Shown here: positions 31,036-42,165 of the stretch, one piece after another
How the letters are laid out: every line of letters starts with the position of its first letter
How positions within the stretch are numbered: position 1 is the stretch's first letter
From: Peronospora farinosa
Taxonomy: Eukaryota; Oomycota; Peronosporomycetes; Peronosporales; Peronosporaceae
Assembly (NCBI GenBank): GCA_947646735.1
Contig: CANTFK010000164.1
Span: 1-64,000 of the forward strand
Direction: 5' to 3'
DNA: 64,000 bases
Notes under the pieces: model-generated
Databases searched by the model: none
What the model saw: the letters and a program-made list of their open reading frames with translations, nothing else
What the model was told of the DNA's origin: nothing
Made by a program: the position numbers and the translations under genes

Positions 31036-33281
31036 CTATTTGGGAAAAAAATTACTGGATAAACGGGCGAGAGATGAACCGGGGTGATCCGCGATAGAGG
31101 ATCGATATTGGTTCCGCCAAGGCTCCGCAGAATCCAATAACGACAGTGCAGTAATCAGGTCGGGAATGTTTTTCTGCTTGCAATCCAAACCAGGATACCA
31201 TACTGGTATTTCGGAAGACTGAGGGAAATGGAGGAAAAATGGATCCAACAAGATATCCAGATCGCAGTGCCCAATGATTATTCCCCGAAGAACGAATCGA
31301 AGGACTGTTTACCAACGGGGCCAGATCGTAATCGACGTTGTTTAAGCTACCGGTAAAACTTCGCCAATTCTGGATCGTTTTCACGCTGCTCCTTCGATAG
31401 GTACAGCGGATGAGTCGATTCCCAAAGCGCTTGCCGGTGTCGATCTTCAAAATCAAGAAAAATAATGGACTTTTAGCTCGACGAATCACCCAGTCATCGG
31501 AATTAAAACTGGGGTGACCAAGGTATCAAGCGATTTCCATGGTTCCTGCTGCAATTTGCGCCATAGTGATCAGCCTGGGCGTCCAAAGAGAATCAGATGG
31601 ACGTAATCAATACGGGAAAAGGGTATCTTTTGGACTTGGAAAGATGTTTGTACAAAAAGTCTACTTCCAACTCGGCCACGCAGGTAGTGCTAATTTTTCG
31701 GGCTGACCATGGCGCAACCTGAGCTGACGATCGAGGAATTGTTTGCGATATCCAGGGGTCCATTGATTTCGCGACTTCTAAGTAGCCGGTAGATCGGCGT
31801 ACTCGTGTGGTAAGAGCAATATGTTGATCTTCTCACGGGATTCGCTGGTGAAACTGACAGCACCCTCAGAATCACTAGAAGGTTCTCCAAAAAGATCCAC
31901 TTTCGAAATTTTAGTCGAGGCGAATGGAGCAGGCGCACTGGGAGTAAATCAGACGTGGTACTGGAGGTGTCGACATTGATCATGGAACCAGGCGATCCAA
32001 CGTGCGGGAAAACCTCAGTTGCCGAGCCACGACGTTTAGAAGAAGAACGCGATCTAGATAGAGCTGCAAGCAAGGAATCTCCAGAATCAAAACATTCTTC
32101 GTCGTCACTCGACTCGGAGGAAGGGACGTAGGAATCGATTTCTTGTTTTTCCCTTTCGAAGGTGTGGGAAGTTTCTTCGTTTCTTTCGATTTCGAAGGGG
32201 TGGCAGATCTTTTCCGTGGGTTTGCTTGAACTTTGGAAGCATCCGGATCACGTTTTTTAAATCCGGCAGATCGGGCTGGTACATTATAACTAGCTGATTT
32301 AGCGGATCGTGCTGGGACATTTCTCTGAATCGATGGAATTTTGCCTTGGATGGAGGCAGGCGGGCCCGAAGAAGAAGAGCCTACGGCTCGAGGACGCTTG
32401 GGTGGAAGTCCGACCGCTGATGGGGACGAAGACCGTTTGCTTTTCCGGGACGCCGAGCTATCTGGTGCAGGAGGATCAACTTGGATGATTGGGAGTGATC
32501 CAGAAGCTAGCTGGGCTAAATGGGATCGAAGTGCATCCCGATCGTGGACGGCCTGATCGCGTTCCATTTCCCGATCCAAGATTTTTCGCCGTAGCTGATC
32601 CAAAGAGACATCTTAACGAAGATTCTCATTCAAAAGATCATCATGGGTGTCTTGGAGTGTATCAAGACGATCCTGTAAAGAAGCTAGCTGGATCTGAAAC
32701 TGATCCTTCAAGACTTGCTCAGTCACGGCCATTTCTCGTCGGTGTCTCTCCTGAGCATGCTGCTTCGCCGTGTTTGCTTTTAGTAAAGCGGTTTTCAAAC
32801 TTGCAATCTCTTAAGATTGATCCTCTCGCAGGCCCAGTTCATCTTTAAAGTCTTGGGCTTTCTGGATCGCAGTGTCGTAACGTTGATGAAGCCGCTTGTA
32901 GCGATCCAAGACGAATTTGGACAGAGGAGTTGCTAATTCCCGGTAGGATTGCAATGCACGTTCCAACCGATTAGAGCGCACTTCTTGCTCTCGTAGAGAA
33001 TCTTCCAAGGAACGATAAGTGTACACGACGGCAGTTTGGGCGTCCAAACGATTGTATAATGCCGCGATTGACGACTCCAAGATAGGACGATCCATCACGG
33101 GCGAAAATTCTACACGAGTAGAAGGAAGCAAAATCCGCGATCCGGAAGAATGTTTTATAGGCGTATCGGGAGTCAGGCAAGACTTTTCAGGTCTCGAAAC
33201 GGATGAAGAAATTGCAGATATGACGGAATCGTAACCATTCCGGCTAACAGGGGAAGCGGCCGCAGACGAATACGAAGACAT
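31036..33281 (-). pseudogene. Family A antisense gene
   Basis: It starts ATG at 33281 (MSSYSSAAASPVSR), 81 bp inside the 3' LTR and opposite to pol. A long coiled coil follows (LEDSLREQEVRSNRLERAL; LASLQDRLDTLQDTHDDLL; DREMERDQAVHDRDALRSHL), then a basic Ser/Pro/Lys linker (about 32150-32450), then the C-terminal domain with QALWESTHPLYLSKEQ, GHCDLDILLDP (31237-31272) and IPVWYPG. Stops at about 32812 and 32614 and shifts near 32070 and 31300 break the frame. The C-terminal domain matches family C in protein while the DNA has diverged. Function unknown. Confidence 0.65.
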
Positions 33282-33362
33282 GAGGACGACTGGGGCGATT
33301 ACTGTGGATGCGATGCATAGTCTGGCCAACACTGTATGCCGGCTAACGGTGCAGGGGGCGAT

Positions 33363-34424
33363 TGTGGAAGAGCGGATAAACAAATTTTGTGGAGTGTAGA
33401 TCACGATCCAAGTTATGTGGACCACGCACCCAGGATCGATCGCGATCCAATGTGCAGAAAGCGCGAATCCGACTCAGAACTGCGATCTGACTCAGAACCG
33501 CGATCTGGCTCAGAATTGCGATCCGACTCAGAACCGCGATCCGACTTGGAACCGCGTTCCGACTCAGAACTGCGATCCGATTCAGAAGTGCGATCCGACT
33601 TGGAACCGCGATCCGACTCAGCACCGCGATCCAACTTAGATCGCGATCCAGTTCACAAGGATCACGCATTATGAATCGAACGTGATTCTGATCTGATACG
33701 CGATCTGATTCGGATCGCGATCCAAGGATATGGCAAGATCGCGGATGGATCGGGATGGCAAAGGCAATTGGGGTGGACCACAGATCGAGATCTGATTTTT
33801 TTCTGAAAAGGTGACACGTGGTGATAGATCCTGGAATACAGATAGGCAGAATCGTAGGTTTCGAGTTTTGATTGGTTAACACTAAACAGAGTTCAATTTT
33901 ACTTCTAATACACGTGTCGACTTCTCTCCGGGCTGGATTCTTTGGCCACCCGACGTCTCGAGGAAGCCTACACACTGCGCAAGTCATATCCCTGGATTGT
34001 TTGGCCAGGGATTGCAAGAACTCTCAACACAACTCAACTGCGATCGGACGCAGATATAACAAGTAGGGCAAGGCGAAGCAAGTGCAGGACGGATCGAGTG
34101 GTCAGAAGGTTCTGCTTAAGTGGTCAGAAGATTCAAGCTTCGTTATATTGGATAACCGTGATCGATTGGGAAGACCACACCAAGTACTCGGTAGATCTTG
34201 TGAAGATTTCCACAAGATCACCAAAGCCCTCTATTACTAACCCAATTAGGATCAACATTGACTCAAGTCCACCGAGAAGATAGCAACCCGCCCTACCGAC
34301 GGGTACACAAGGCGAGGAAGGATATATACACGGAATCGGGGTTTCCCCTCCGTTAGTCGGTCGTCCGGGTGCCAGTGGAGAGTTGGGATCGCATCAGCAA
34401 TTTTGCGAATCCCACTCCACCACA
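33363..34424 (+). repeat. Family A LTR shared by A1 (3') and A2 (5')
   Basis: It runs from TGTGGAAGAG to CCCACTCCACCACA, 1062 bp. It is followed directly by a primer-binding site and gag of a second copy, so it serves both copies. Confidence 0.8.
33465..33652 (+). repeat. 18-bp minisatellite in the family A 3' LTR
   Basis: About ten copies of a unit like CCGACTCAGAACTGCGAT. The 5' LTR of the same element lacks this array. Confidence 0.85.
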
Positions 34425-34974
34425 ATGGTGCGCGTGCCCGGATCTTCTGGTGACTCGGGATTTGTCTGTGAGTCCCTGAGAGAAGATGTCAAGATCAAGA
34501 CTGAACCTGGGATTGAAGCGTCAGCGGCAAAGGGATCACCGCAGACGTGTGAAGAAAATAGATCCCCGGATCATCAGCGTTTTGGGAGGGGCGCAGATGA
34601 GCAGAAAAAAAAGAGGAAGATCGATCACTCGATCTGGAAGAAAAACCTCTACCCTCTCCCCAGGTTCCTTCGGGGACCCCTGCGGATCGCATTGCAAAAC
34701 GCGATCCGCTGGATATAAATCCTACGTTTACAACCGAAGGAATTTAATTCAAACCACTCCGAAGTCGAAGAAACAGAATTTAAAGACTTCACAAGAGCAG
34801 ACGAAGACGTCAAAATCGGCAATTCGCAATTATCAAGAGAAGAAATCAGCAAAAGGTCGTAAAGCGAAGTTTGAACTGTCGAACATAGAGGAAATGGAAC
34901 GATGTTTCCACCAGATGGAGTTGAAGACGTTATTGTCAAGCGACCCAGTTTTAAAAATCTTGAAGTCGAAGGGA
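34425..34974 (+). pseudogene. Family A2 partial copy: primer-binding site and gag start
   Basis: It repeats 23272-23820 closely: primer-binding site, the gag ATG at about 34597, and the helical domain (MERCFHQMELKTLLSSDPVLK). One extra A in the A-run after the ATG (eight where A1 has seven) shifts the frame at once. The copy stops at about 34974 where family B begins. Confidence 0.8.
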
Positions 34975-35008
34975 TAACAGACCAATTCCTGTCGATATCT
35001 TCGGCACA

Positions 35009-36193
35009 TTAATCTCCACTCTCGTGAACACAGACTTGGTCATCGGGAGTATTTACTTCAGCCTTGATGACCGGTGAACCCCCCCCCCCTCTCTCTAGGT
35101 GGACCCTCTCCATATCGGTCCTATCCTTAGATGAGACTTCCGTGCTCACACTAGCTCCTGCTGGTTGACCTCCATCGAAAGCCTCCACTCCAGACTTCTG
35201 ATCTGATGGTAATGACTCAGGGTCCCTCATGACAGACTCGTGCACCATGTTAACCACTGGCACTTGGGTCCCCGTCCGTAGCAACATCTTCTGTGGAGTC
35301 GTGTACTGAGGTTTCTCGACCATCGGACCTTGGTACACTTCTTCTTGAGTGGTTTCTTCATCCTCCTCGACGGTGGTTGCTTGGTAGGCTAAATTTTCCA
35401 TTCAGCGTACCTCCTAGAACCAACTGACACGAATCCTTGGGCCCGGGGAACCCGGTCCTTAAACAGCCAAATGCCCAGCTTGGTATCCTCGTGTAGGATC
35501 AGGTCCTTGTCACTCACATTGGTCACCCTCAAGAATTGGCGATGTCCATGTCCTTGGATCATCGTAGTTACCCATCTTTCTCCACGGGTCATCCATGATT
35601 TCCACTGGTCAGACGTAACCCTCTTCAGCGGAACCTCAACATATTTTGTCGCAGGTAAATTCACGTACTGGACCAATTTTACCCCAGAAAAATGGCCACT
35701 ATACAAGGTCTTGCGACCTGTCAACTGGATTCGAACTTTGTCTGGCAAGCAAATAGTTCCATCCGCCATGTCCAAACGAATTCCAGCTGGCACCATAAAG
35801 TCCATCCCTAGTAGCACATCCTGGCCGGTCATGGACCCGACCCACACATTGAAGAAGTATAATAATACACCATTCAGTGTTATCTTAATCTTCGTTCGCC
35901 CTTCCGTGGTGTAAACTGCTTCTCCAATGCCCACGCACTCTTGTTTTTTCGCTTGTGTTAATCTGGTATCCTGCCTTACGAGCAAAGGCGATATCCAAAA
36001 TAGATATCTCGGCACCAGAATAAATCAGCAGATTCGCACGAATATTGTTAACTTTCCCCGAGGCCTTGGCTTGCTTAAACCACTTTCCTGAGGCATGGTG
36101 TTTCCAGTATCCTCTTGACTCTCCCGGCAATAAATCCAATGTCATCATAGTCTCTCCTCGGGGATAAACGTGAGGTATACATGCATTGGCCAC
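35009..36193 (-). pseudogene. Family B1 protease and linker
   Basis: The minus strand reads GYWKHHASGKWFKQAK, then IYSGAEISI where the catalytic Asp of DSG is Tyr, then DVLLGMDFMVPAGIRLDMAD and FVSVGSRRYAEWKI. A linker without peptide repeats continues in another frame (35401-35009). A shift near 35990 splits the protease. Confidence 0.75.
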
Positions 36194-36283
36194 AGCAGCA
36201 ACAGAATTAATTCAAAAGCCCGATGTATTTCCAATCAATTCATCCAACTTATTGACCTTCTCCATGGGGTGTTTCTCCACAAA

Positions 36284-36625
36284 TGTAACGGGGCTAGAAC
36301 GTACCGTCACTAGCTTACACGTGCGCTTGAGGAAGACTCAAGCCCGAGTATTAGGTATTGAGTAAATTTAACTCTGATTTTTATTTTGGTTTTAATTCGT
36401 ACTAATTACGAAGATTTTAGTCGTAATAAATACGACAGTGTTCCCGCCTTTCGGGAACCACACAATTTCATTTTGATTTATCATTGGTCCATATTGGGGA
36501 CTTTAGGCCCAATAATAAACCAATAATAAATTACCACGCTGTGCCCGCTATACGGGCCCAGCACCTGCCTACACATATAATTGTTTATTTGTGTTAATGC
36601 TATATGTGTAATGTAGCCCATTACA
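36284..36625. mobile_element. Solo LTR related to family E, with target duplication
   Basis: It is 342 bp, TGTAACGGGG to CCCATTACA, and related to the family E LTR in ends and in internal AATAATAAACCAATAATAAATT. ACAAA occurs on both sides (36279-36283 and 36626-36630), a perfect 5-bp duplication. It interrupts family B between nucleocapsid and protease. By analogy with the family E element its orientation would be minus. Confidence 0.9.
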
Positions 36626-36689
36626 ACAAATGCCTAAATGCAACAATTAGAACGCTCGGCTCGTACCAGATTCAAACCTGGCGAGCGTT

Positions 36690-38028
36690 CTAATTTTACA
36701 TCTTCTCCGCCGCCTCGGGCCGCTGCCCCGCTTGCTTAGTCGAGTTGTACCACTGGCGAATTAGGTTGTAGAACTCTTCCATCGGGCACTTGCCGACGTC
36801 ATGAACCTTGCCACAACCGCGACACACAAACAGGCAGTGGTCGGCTGGGTGATTCTTCCTTCCACAGCACTCGCAAACGAGTCGCTTCCAACAGTCCAGA
36901 TCCCCATGCTTCCTAGATCCACAATGGGTACATTTTGTCCAGGTCCCTCTGCCATGCGTCGACTTCGGTCTGGGTCTGGGTCCTGATGATCCCGGGGGTC
37001 ATCTGCGTTCCTCGCCCTGCCATTGTAGGGCTTACTCGCCGCCGCATAAATTCTTCTGAGGTCACCTTCTCCCTCAGACCCACTGAAGCTGGACCCTTGG
37101 TCATTTTCACTTTCAGAAGTGGCTCGGATGACCTGGACGGGTCTTCTCAGCTGGCACTTCGTGTGGTCTGGAGTGGTTGGGGCCTTCTGGCGAAACTTGC
37201 TGGAACCGAACAAGACCCTTCTCTGACGCGTCTTCGCTCTCTGACGAGCCAGCAGGACTTCCTCCAGGTCTTCTGCATCAGAAAGTCTGAGCAATGTAAG
37301 CTGGTCCGCTTATTCTCGATCATCCAAGGTTTTTACGTAATGGTCCACGTGTTCACGCTTTACACTGGGGGGTCCAATCTTTGGCCCTGAGCCCTGCCAC
37401 GTTCAAACGGTACAGATATTCCAAGGGTGACTCGTCGGTCCTCTTTCTGACGTGATAATATTGTCGGGCCACCGACACCCCCAAGCCGCAGAAGTGGGCT
37501 TGGAACTCTCGCAAAAGCAGCTTCCAATCAACGCGTACCGTTCGACCCAGCTGTCGATCACCAATTCTGAGCTGGACCTGTGAGCAGGGACCAAAAAATG
37601 AGACACTTCTCGCTGTCTGGTTCCTGGTCTCGGAGGAAAGCCGTCTTTACCTTAGTGCTCCAGCTTCTGGCACGATCTTCATCGTGGTCCCTTCCGCTAA
37701 ATTCCTTCAGATCCGACGAGGCCGATACCCTAATGTGTGGAACAACAGTAGGGGGTCCTCCTGCCGTAGCCGTGGCCACAGTCGCTCGCGCTGAGGTCAA
37801 CGGAAACGTCAAATCATCTGGGTCGTATTCATCATGGGTTGACCCCACAGATTTCATGTCTACATCAGGGATATCGCCTAGTGGTCCTAGGCGCTCAATT
37901 CGCTGGGAGGACCTGGGATGAACTGGTCCTTGACCCTTCGTGGTGTGTCCCCTGTCCACTGCAACTTTTGTGGAGCCTTGCTCTTCAAGGAACTTGGTCA
38001 TCGCCTTATCAAAGTACGACTGAAGCAC
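36690..38028 (-). pseudogene. Family B1 gag, capsid and nucleocapsid
   Basis: Capsid motifs (SASSDLKEFSGRDHDEDRA, FWSLLTGPAQNW, YYHVRKRTDESPLEYLYRL) are followed by two zinc-knuckle-like motifs (CTHCGSRKHGDLDC; CECCGRKNHPADHC) and a further Cys-rich CRGCGKVHDVGKC. Frameshifts near 37558 and 37300 and in the acidic spacer break it. Confidence 0.75.
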
Positions 38029-38044
38029 GCTAGGGGAAACTGAC

Positions 38045-39058
38045 TCAGTCTTTGTTTCCTGGTCCGTTTTTTTCGATCAACCTTGGCTCCACTTTGCACC
38101 GGGCTTCCGTCTCCTCCTGTGCTTGGCGCTGGACCCATGGGGTTTCTGTGTCCACATGGCCAGCTTCGCGAATTCGTGCTTCTAACAACGCTGCACCAGC
38201 TGGACCCAGTTGCATTCGGTCCACCGTATCCATCAGGTTCGACATCATAGTTGAGGTGGCCGATTCATATTGAGACCTTGGTGACGATTCAACGAGTGAC
38301 GCAGCAGGAGAGCCTACACCAGGATCCACTGCTCCTCCATCTTGACGGGGTACTTCCTTCGGGGGGAACTCCCCCACTAACGTCTTGAGGTGACCATGCA
38401 GGGTCACTAAGGTCTTCTTCAAGGTCTCGAACCCGAAATCGAAGAGGGTCTCAGCGGTAAAGTTCCCAGCATCCATCCCAGCTTCATGTAGCAGATTCAT
38501 TACGGCCTTGACGACCTCCAGGTATGTGGTAGTGGTGGGAAGGGCCGTTATCGGACCGTGGACCTGGTCCATAAGCTTGACCTTGAGCGCCTTCATCACC
38601 GGTTCCTTTCGGAGAAACTTCTTCAATTTATTCCGATGGTAGGCTTCTTCCAAATCTTCTTCTGTCCAGTCCTTACTGGCCACGCCTTGGCTCTCTCCCG
38701 ACTCGTCCGTCGTATCTCCGCCTCTCGGTGACTTCAACTTGGTATGCTTCTGCTTCTTTTGCTTGTTCTTGGGCACCTTTGGCTCTTGAGTGGTAGGTTG
38801 GGAGACTTGCTTCGGGGTCCCTTGTTTTTTAGCTTTCGCTGTCAAACTTGGGACCCCTATACCATAATATATATTTGGCCTAAGTTGTCTCTTTAAATGA
38901 AGAGGAAAGGGGGAGGATTTGGTGGTTTTTCTTAATATTCCACCTTGAACTCGATAGCAGATCTTCTCCACGGGCTCTGCAGGTCCTCCAATCCTTTTCC
39001 TTCTTTATCACTGGCGATCCGGGTTCTAGTGTCTTAGTCGTTTCTTTGATCCATCATG
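38045..39058 (-). pseudogene. Family B1 gag, matrix-like first part
   Basis: A possible ATG pair lies at 39053-39058, with stops soon after. The frame from 38971 to 38045 is open for about 300 codons: a Lys-rich stretch, the helical domain shared with family A (NKLKKFLRKEPVMKALKVK, VVKAVMNLLHEAGMDAG), and an amphipathic C-terminus. The stop at 38045 precedes the capsid part. Confidence 0.65.
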
Positions 39059-39113
39059 ACAGTTGTCTTTTCTTCTTCGTGGGATTAATGGTGAAATCCC
39101 GCGTCTCCCAAAG

Positions 39114-39131
39114 ATCCGGGCACGCGCACCA
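39114..39131 (-). other. Family B1 primer-binding site
   Basis: TGGTGCGCGTGCCCGGAT on the minus strand, one base inside the LTR and identical to family A. Confidence 0.7.
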
Positions 39132-39132
39132 T

Positions 39133-40208
39133 TGTGGTGGGGTGGATTCTCAAACAGCGTAGGAGATCCACAAACACACACAGCGCCGGACTGCCGACTT
39201 ACGGAGGGGGTACCCCGATACCATGTCGTGCCAAATTTGGGTCTCACCTTGTGTACCCGTCGGCTTGGCTGGTCTTGCTCCTCGTTAGACGCAGAGGACT
39301 TAAAGACTTGATCCTTGTATGGAGGGACTTGGTGGTCCTCGAGTGGATATACTTCACTTGGGGGTTTCTTGTGCTCAATCGACTGTGTCGAGAGCAATGC
39401 ATCTGGTACTACGTACCCCTTTTGTGTCTGACTGTTCTTGGACCCCTTTGTGTTCTTCCCCGTAGGAAAACCGCTTCCTATAGCGGGTCTTGAATGGGTA
39501 TGAACCCACAGGCCAAAATACTTCCTGGGGTTCGTTCGAGCTTGAATCTTACCAAACGACTGTCTTCAACGAGGGGGGGGCAAACAAATCCCTTCCTCGG
39601 AACAGGTGGGTAGATCGAAACAAGTTCGCACTTGAGTCTTGACACCTCAGGCCAACTATCCTGAGGTTCAACTTGCATAGCTTGAGCCGTCTAACACCTG
39701 CTGGACGTCGGGGGCCAAAGGGTATCCCGCCCGGAAGAGGTGAAGCGACGTAGAGTCTATGAGGAGGCGCTTAGAGCTGCCACGTGTAAAGCAAATTCGA
39801 GTGTGTGTATTTATCTTATGCTTTGTATGTTTTTTCTTGCCTAACCTTAACCCTTTGATCTAGATAGTGCCCCGTGTCGACTCTTGGAAGAAGAATTGGC
39901 TCCTTGGCACCCGTACTTTCTGTACTCTTCGATATTCTGTGTACCGATTCTGCACCCTCGGAAATTACCCCTGGGCCCCGGTGCCCTGGGCCCTGTTACC
40001 CTGGTATCTTGGAACCTGTTTCCGGGGCCTGGGGCCTGTGCTGGCTCTGCACTTCTGGGTCCTTATTTTCTTAATAAGGCGGGGCCTGGTCTGTGGTTGT
40101 AAATCCGCGGGGCCGGGTCGTGGTCACTCTCTCGGGGAAATGACAAGAAATTATCTTGTCCTCTGTTCCATTTCCTTAAGCTCTAACTTTTCCTGGCACT
40201 TCACCACA
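39133..40208 (-). repeat. Family B 5' LTR, minus orientation
   Basis: On the minus strand it runs from TGTGGTGAAGTG to CACCCCACCACA, 1076 bp. It is an inverted relative of the LTR at 42166-43071; the ~1.96 kb between them is family B antisense gene. Confidence 0.85.
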
Positions 40209-42165
40209 GAAGTAAGGGTCAAGAAGAATGTCAAGGTCACAGTGACCGGACTTCATCACTTCCGAGATCTTCTCAAGCACTTCCATATAAGCCCTCGCAG
40301 CCTTGGCCCGCCGTTTCTTCCTCGCATTGAAAAGCCGAGAGACGTATCGGCACTTCGTACGAAGTTCAGCAGAGAGAGGAAGGCGATGTCGATCTTCCAA
40401 TAGACTCTGACGTGATGCGTCGACATAAGCATCATGGAGCTTCACGAAGTCACTGAATCAGCCGGACACTGAGAAAGAAATAGGGTTTACAATCACGACC
40501 CCCTGGGCCCAAGGACGCGAATTCATCAAAAGTTAAAGTTGAGAGTCCTTCATGAGCTCCTCGCTCCAGACTGGGGGGCCTCGAGACTTCTGGTCATCGG
40601 AAGCAGCAATCCAAGACAGTGGAAGCGATACCTTGAACCAAAGATCCTCTGACGTCAGCTGGGTGATAATGAGGGCCCCTACCTGGGAAACTGACCAGGG
40701 GGCAACGTCTTCCGCGTCGAACGCGCTGGGTGTCGAAGAACCAGGAATGGAGGAGCTCTGGATGTTATGGTATGGAGGATCTTCACGGACAGTATCCTTA
40801 TGGATGGAACCTTCGGATGTTGGTGCGGGACCCTTTCCGGCTAAACCCTTGCTGCTGGGACCCTTGGATGTTGATGCGGCACCCTTTCGGCGGGGACCTT
40901 TAGGCGCCGAAGTATTATCCTTGCTAGTGGGACCTTTGGCCGGTGGCTTCCTCTTGTCGTAGCTAGACTCGTCACTATCAGTCTCAGAGACCGGACCAAC
41001 CATTTTCAAGAATTAGTCTGAGTACGCTGTACGAGCCTTCTTTTTATTTGACGAACTAGAAGCTGCGTGGGAGGTACGAGGTGACGGAGACTTCGAGGAT
41101 CGAGTGGGAGTCTTGTACTTGGCCTTGTTTGACAGGTCTATGACCTCTGGGCCGAACTCTGCAGTAGAGGGTACGGGGCCGGAGCGAAAACTGGAAGCCC
41201 GCGACCTAGCCATTGCGGGGAATCAACGAGTCGTCACTACTGCTATACTCTGTCCCAGATGATCTCGGAGGATACGTGGCTTTTCGCTTAGGAGGGGACC
41301 GAAACTTGGCTGAAGGCTAACACGATCTTTTCGTCGTTCTGGAGCTCCGGGCGCTGGTCGTGGCTGTAGTCGATTAGGCCGCCGTGCCTCAAGCCACCGG
41401 CAGCTGTTTCTGCAGCTGGTCACGTTCCCGGAAGAGGGACTTCACGCGACTCTTGTAGTTGGCAACCTCTCTTTGGAGTACCGACACTTGTTTCGACAGT
41501 GCTTGAGGACTGCGAAGTGCGTCCAACTTAGACTCCAGCGACCGAATCTCAGCCGAAGACTTTTGACAGCCTCGTTGTACTGGTCCTTCCAGTACTTGAT
41601 CTGGAATCGGAATTCTTCCACTTTCCGAGAATTGTCCACCCGTTGGGCGAGTGCATCCCAGTACTCGGCAATAGCCAGCTTGTCCACTTCATGCTCGTGG
41701 ACCAGATTCCGGACCCAAGACTGTATCCGGGGCGCATGGGTCACCTCTAATTCCGTGAGGTCGTCTACGCGACGCTGTAATTCCGCGGTTCGGCGATGTT
41801 CTATCTGGTAGGCCCGTTGGAGGACCCTGTGTTCTTCAGCGAGGGTCTTCACAGACTGGGCCCGTTCCACCGCTACACGTAAGACTTCCCAAGCTTGAGA
41901 GACCTCCAGATAATTGAAGGCTCCCCGAAAAGTTCTACGTTCGGGGCGACCTCGTCAGGTTCAGGTCCAGAAAGCGCGGAGAAAGACCAACGGTCAGGTG
42001 CTTGGGACCCGGTGAAAGGAATACGAGAAGTCACTGGCGAGTACAAGACTTGTGAGTTGGTGAACACACAATCAACACAGAGCCACTTACTGTTAATTCG
42101 AGGAGTTTGAACAAGGGTGCACGGGGTCTTGCCGCAGATTGGAAGACCAGCGCGCAGGGGACAGC
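40209..42165 (-). pseudogene. Family B antisense gene (B2), cut at its C-terminus
   Basis: Read on the minus strand from the plus-oriented LTR at 42166. The N-terminal frame (to 41873) contains FSALSGPEPDEVAPN. A coiled coil follows (KTLAEEHRVLQRAYQIEHRR, AELQRRVDDLTELEV), then a Ser/Lys/Gly-rich linker (KGPSSKGLAGKGP), EDVAPWSVSQVGAL, and the C-terminal domain FNARKKRRAKAARAY with GHCDLDILLDP (40212-40247). Stops and shifts separate these pieces. The LTR at 40208 removes the end. It belongs to a plus-strand element different from B1. Confidence 0.65.

Larger units (their letters stand above)
22466..34424 (+). mobile_element. Family A Ty3/gypsy element with both LTRs (A1)
   Basis: In order: 5' LTR (to 23271), primer-binding site, gag, protease, repeat linker, RT, part of a second RNase H, integrase, chromodomain, antisense gene, 3' LTR (33363-34424). 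The domain set (chromodomain plus an added plant/archaeal-type RNase H) fits the oomycete group described as Chronos; I give that name from memory. A ~600-bp family D fragment is lodged in the protease. RT thumb, classical RNase H and half of the second RNase H are deleted. The sequence is unusually rich in GATCGC/GCGATC. Confidence 0.85.
34975..40208 (-). mobile_element. Family B Ty3/gypsy element, minus strand, truncated before RT (B1)
   Basis: Reading leftward from the LTR at 39133-40208: primer-binding site, gag, protease and linker, ending at about 34985. RT, RNase H and integrase are absent. A foreign solo LTR sits at 36284-36625. Its gag and protease are homologous to family A but distinct in sequence, and it lacks family A's GATCGC bias. 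Confidence 0.85.
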
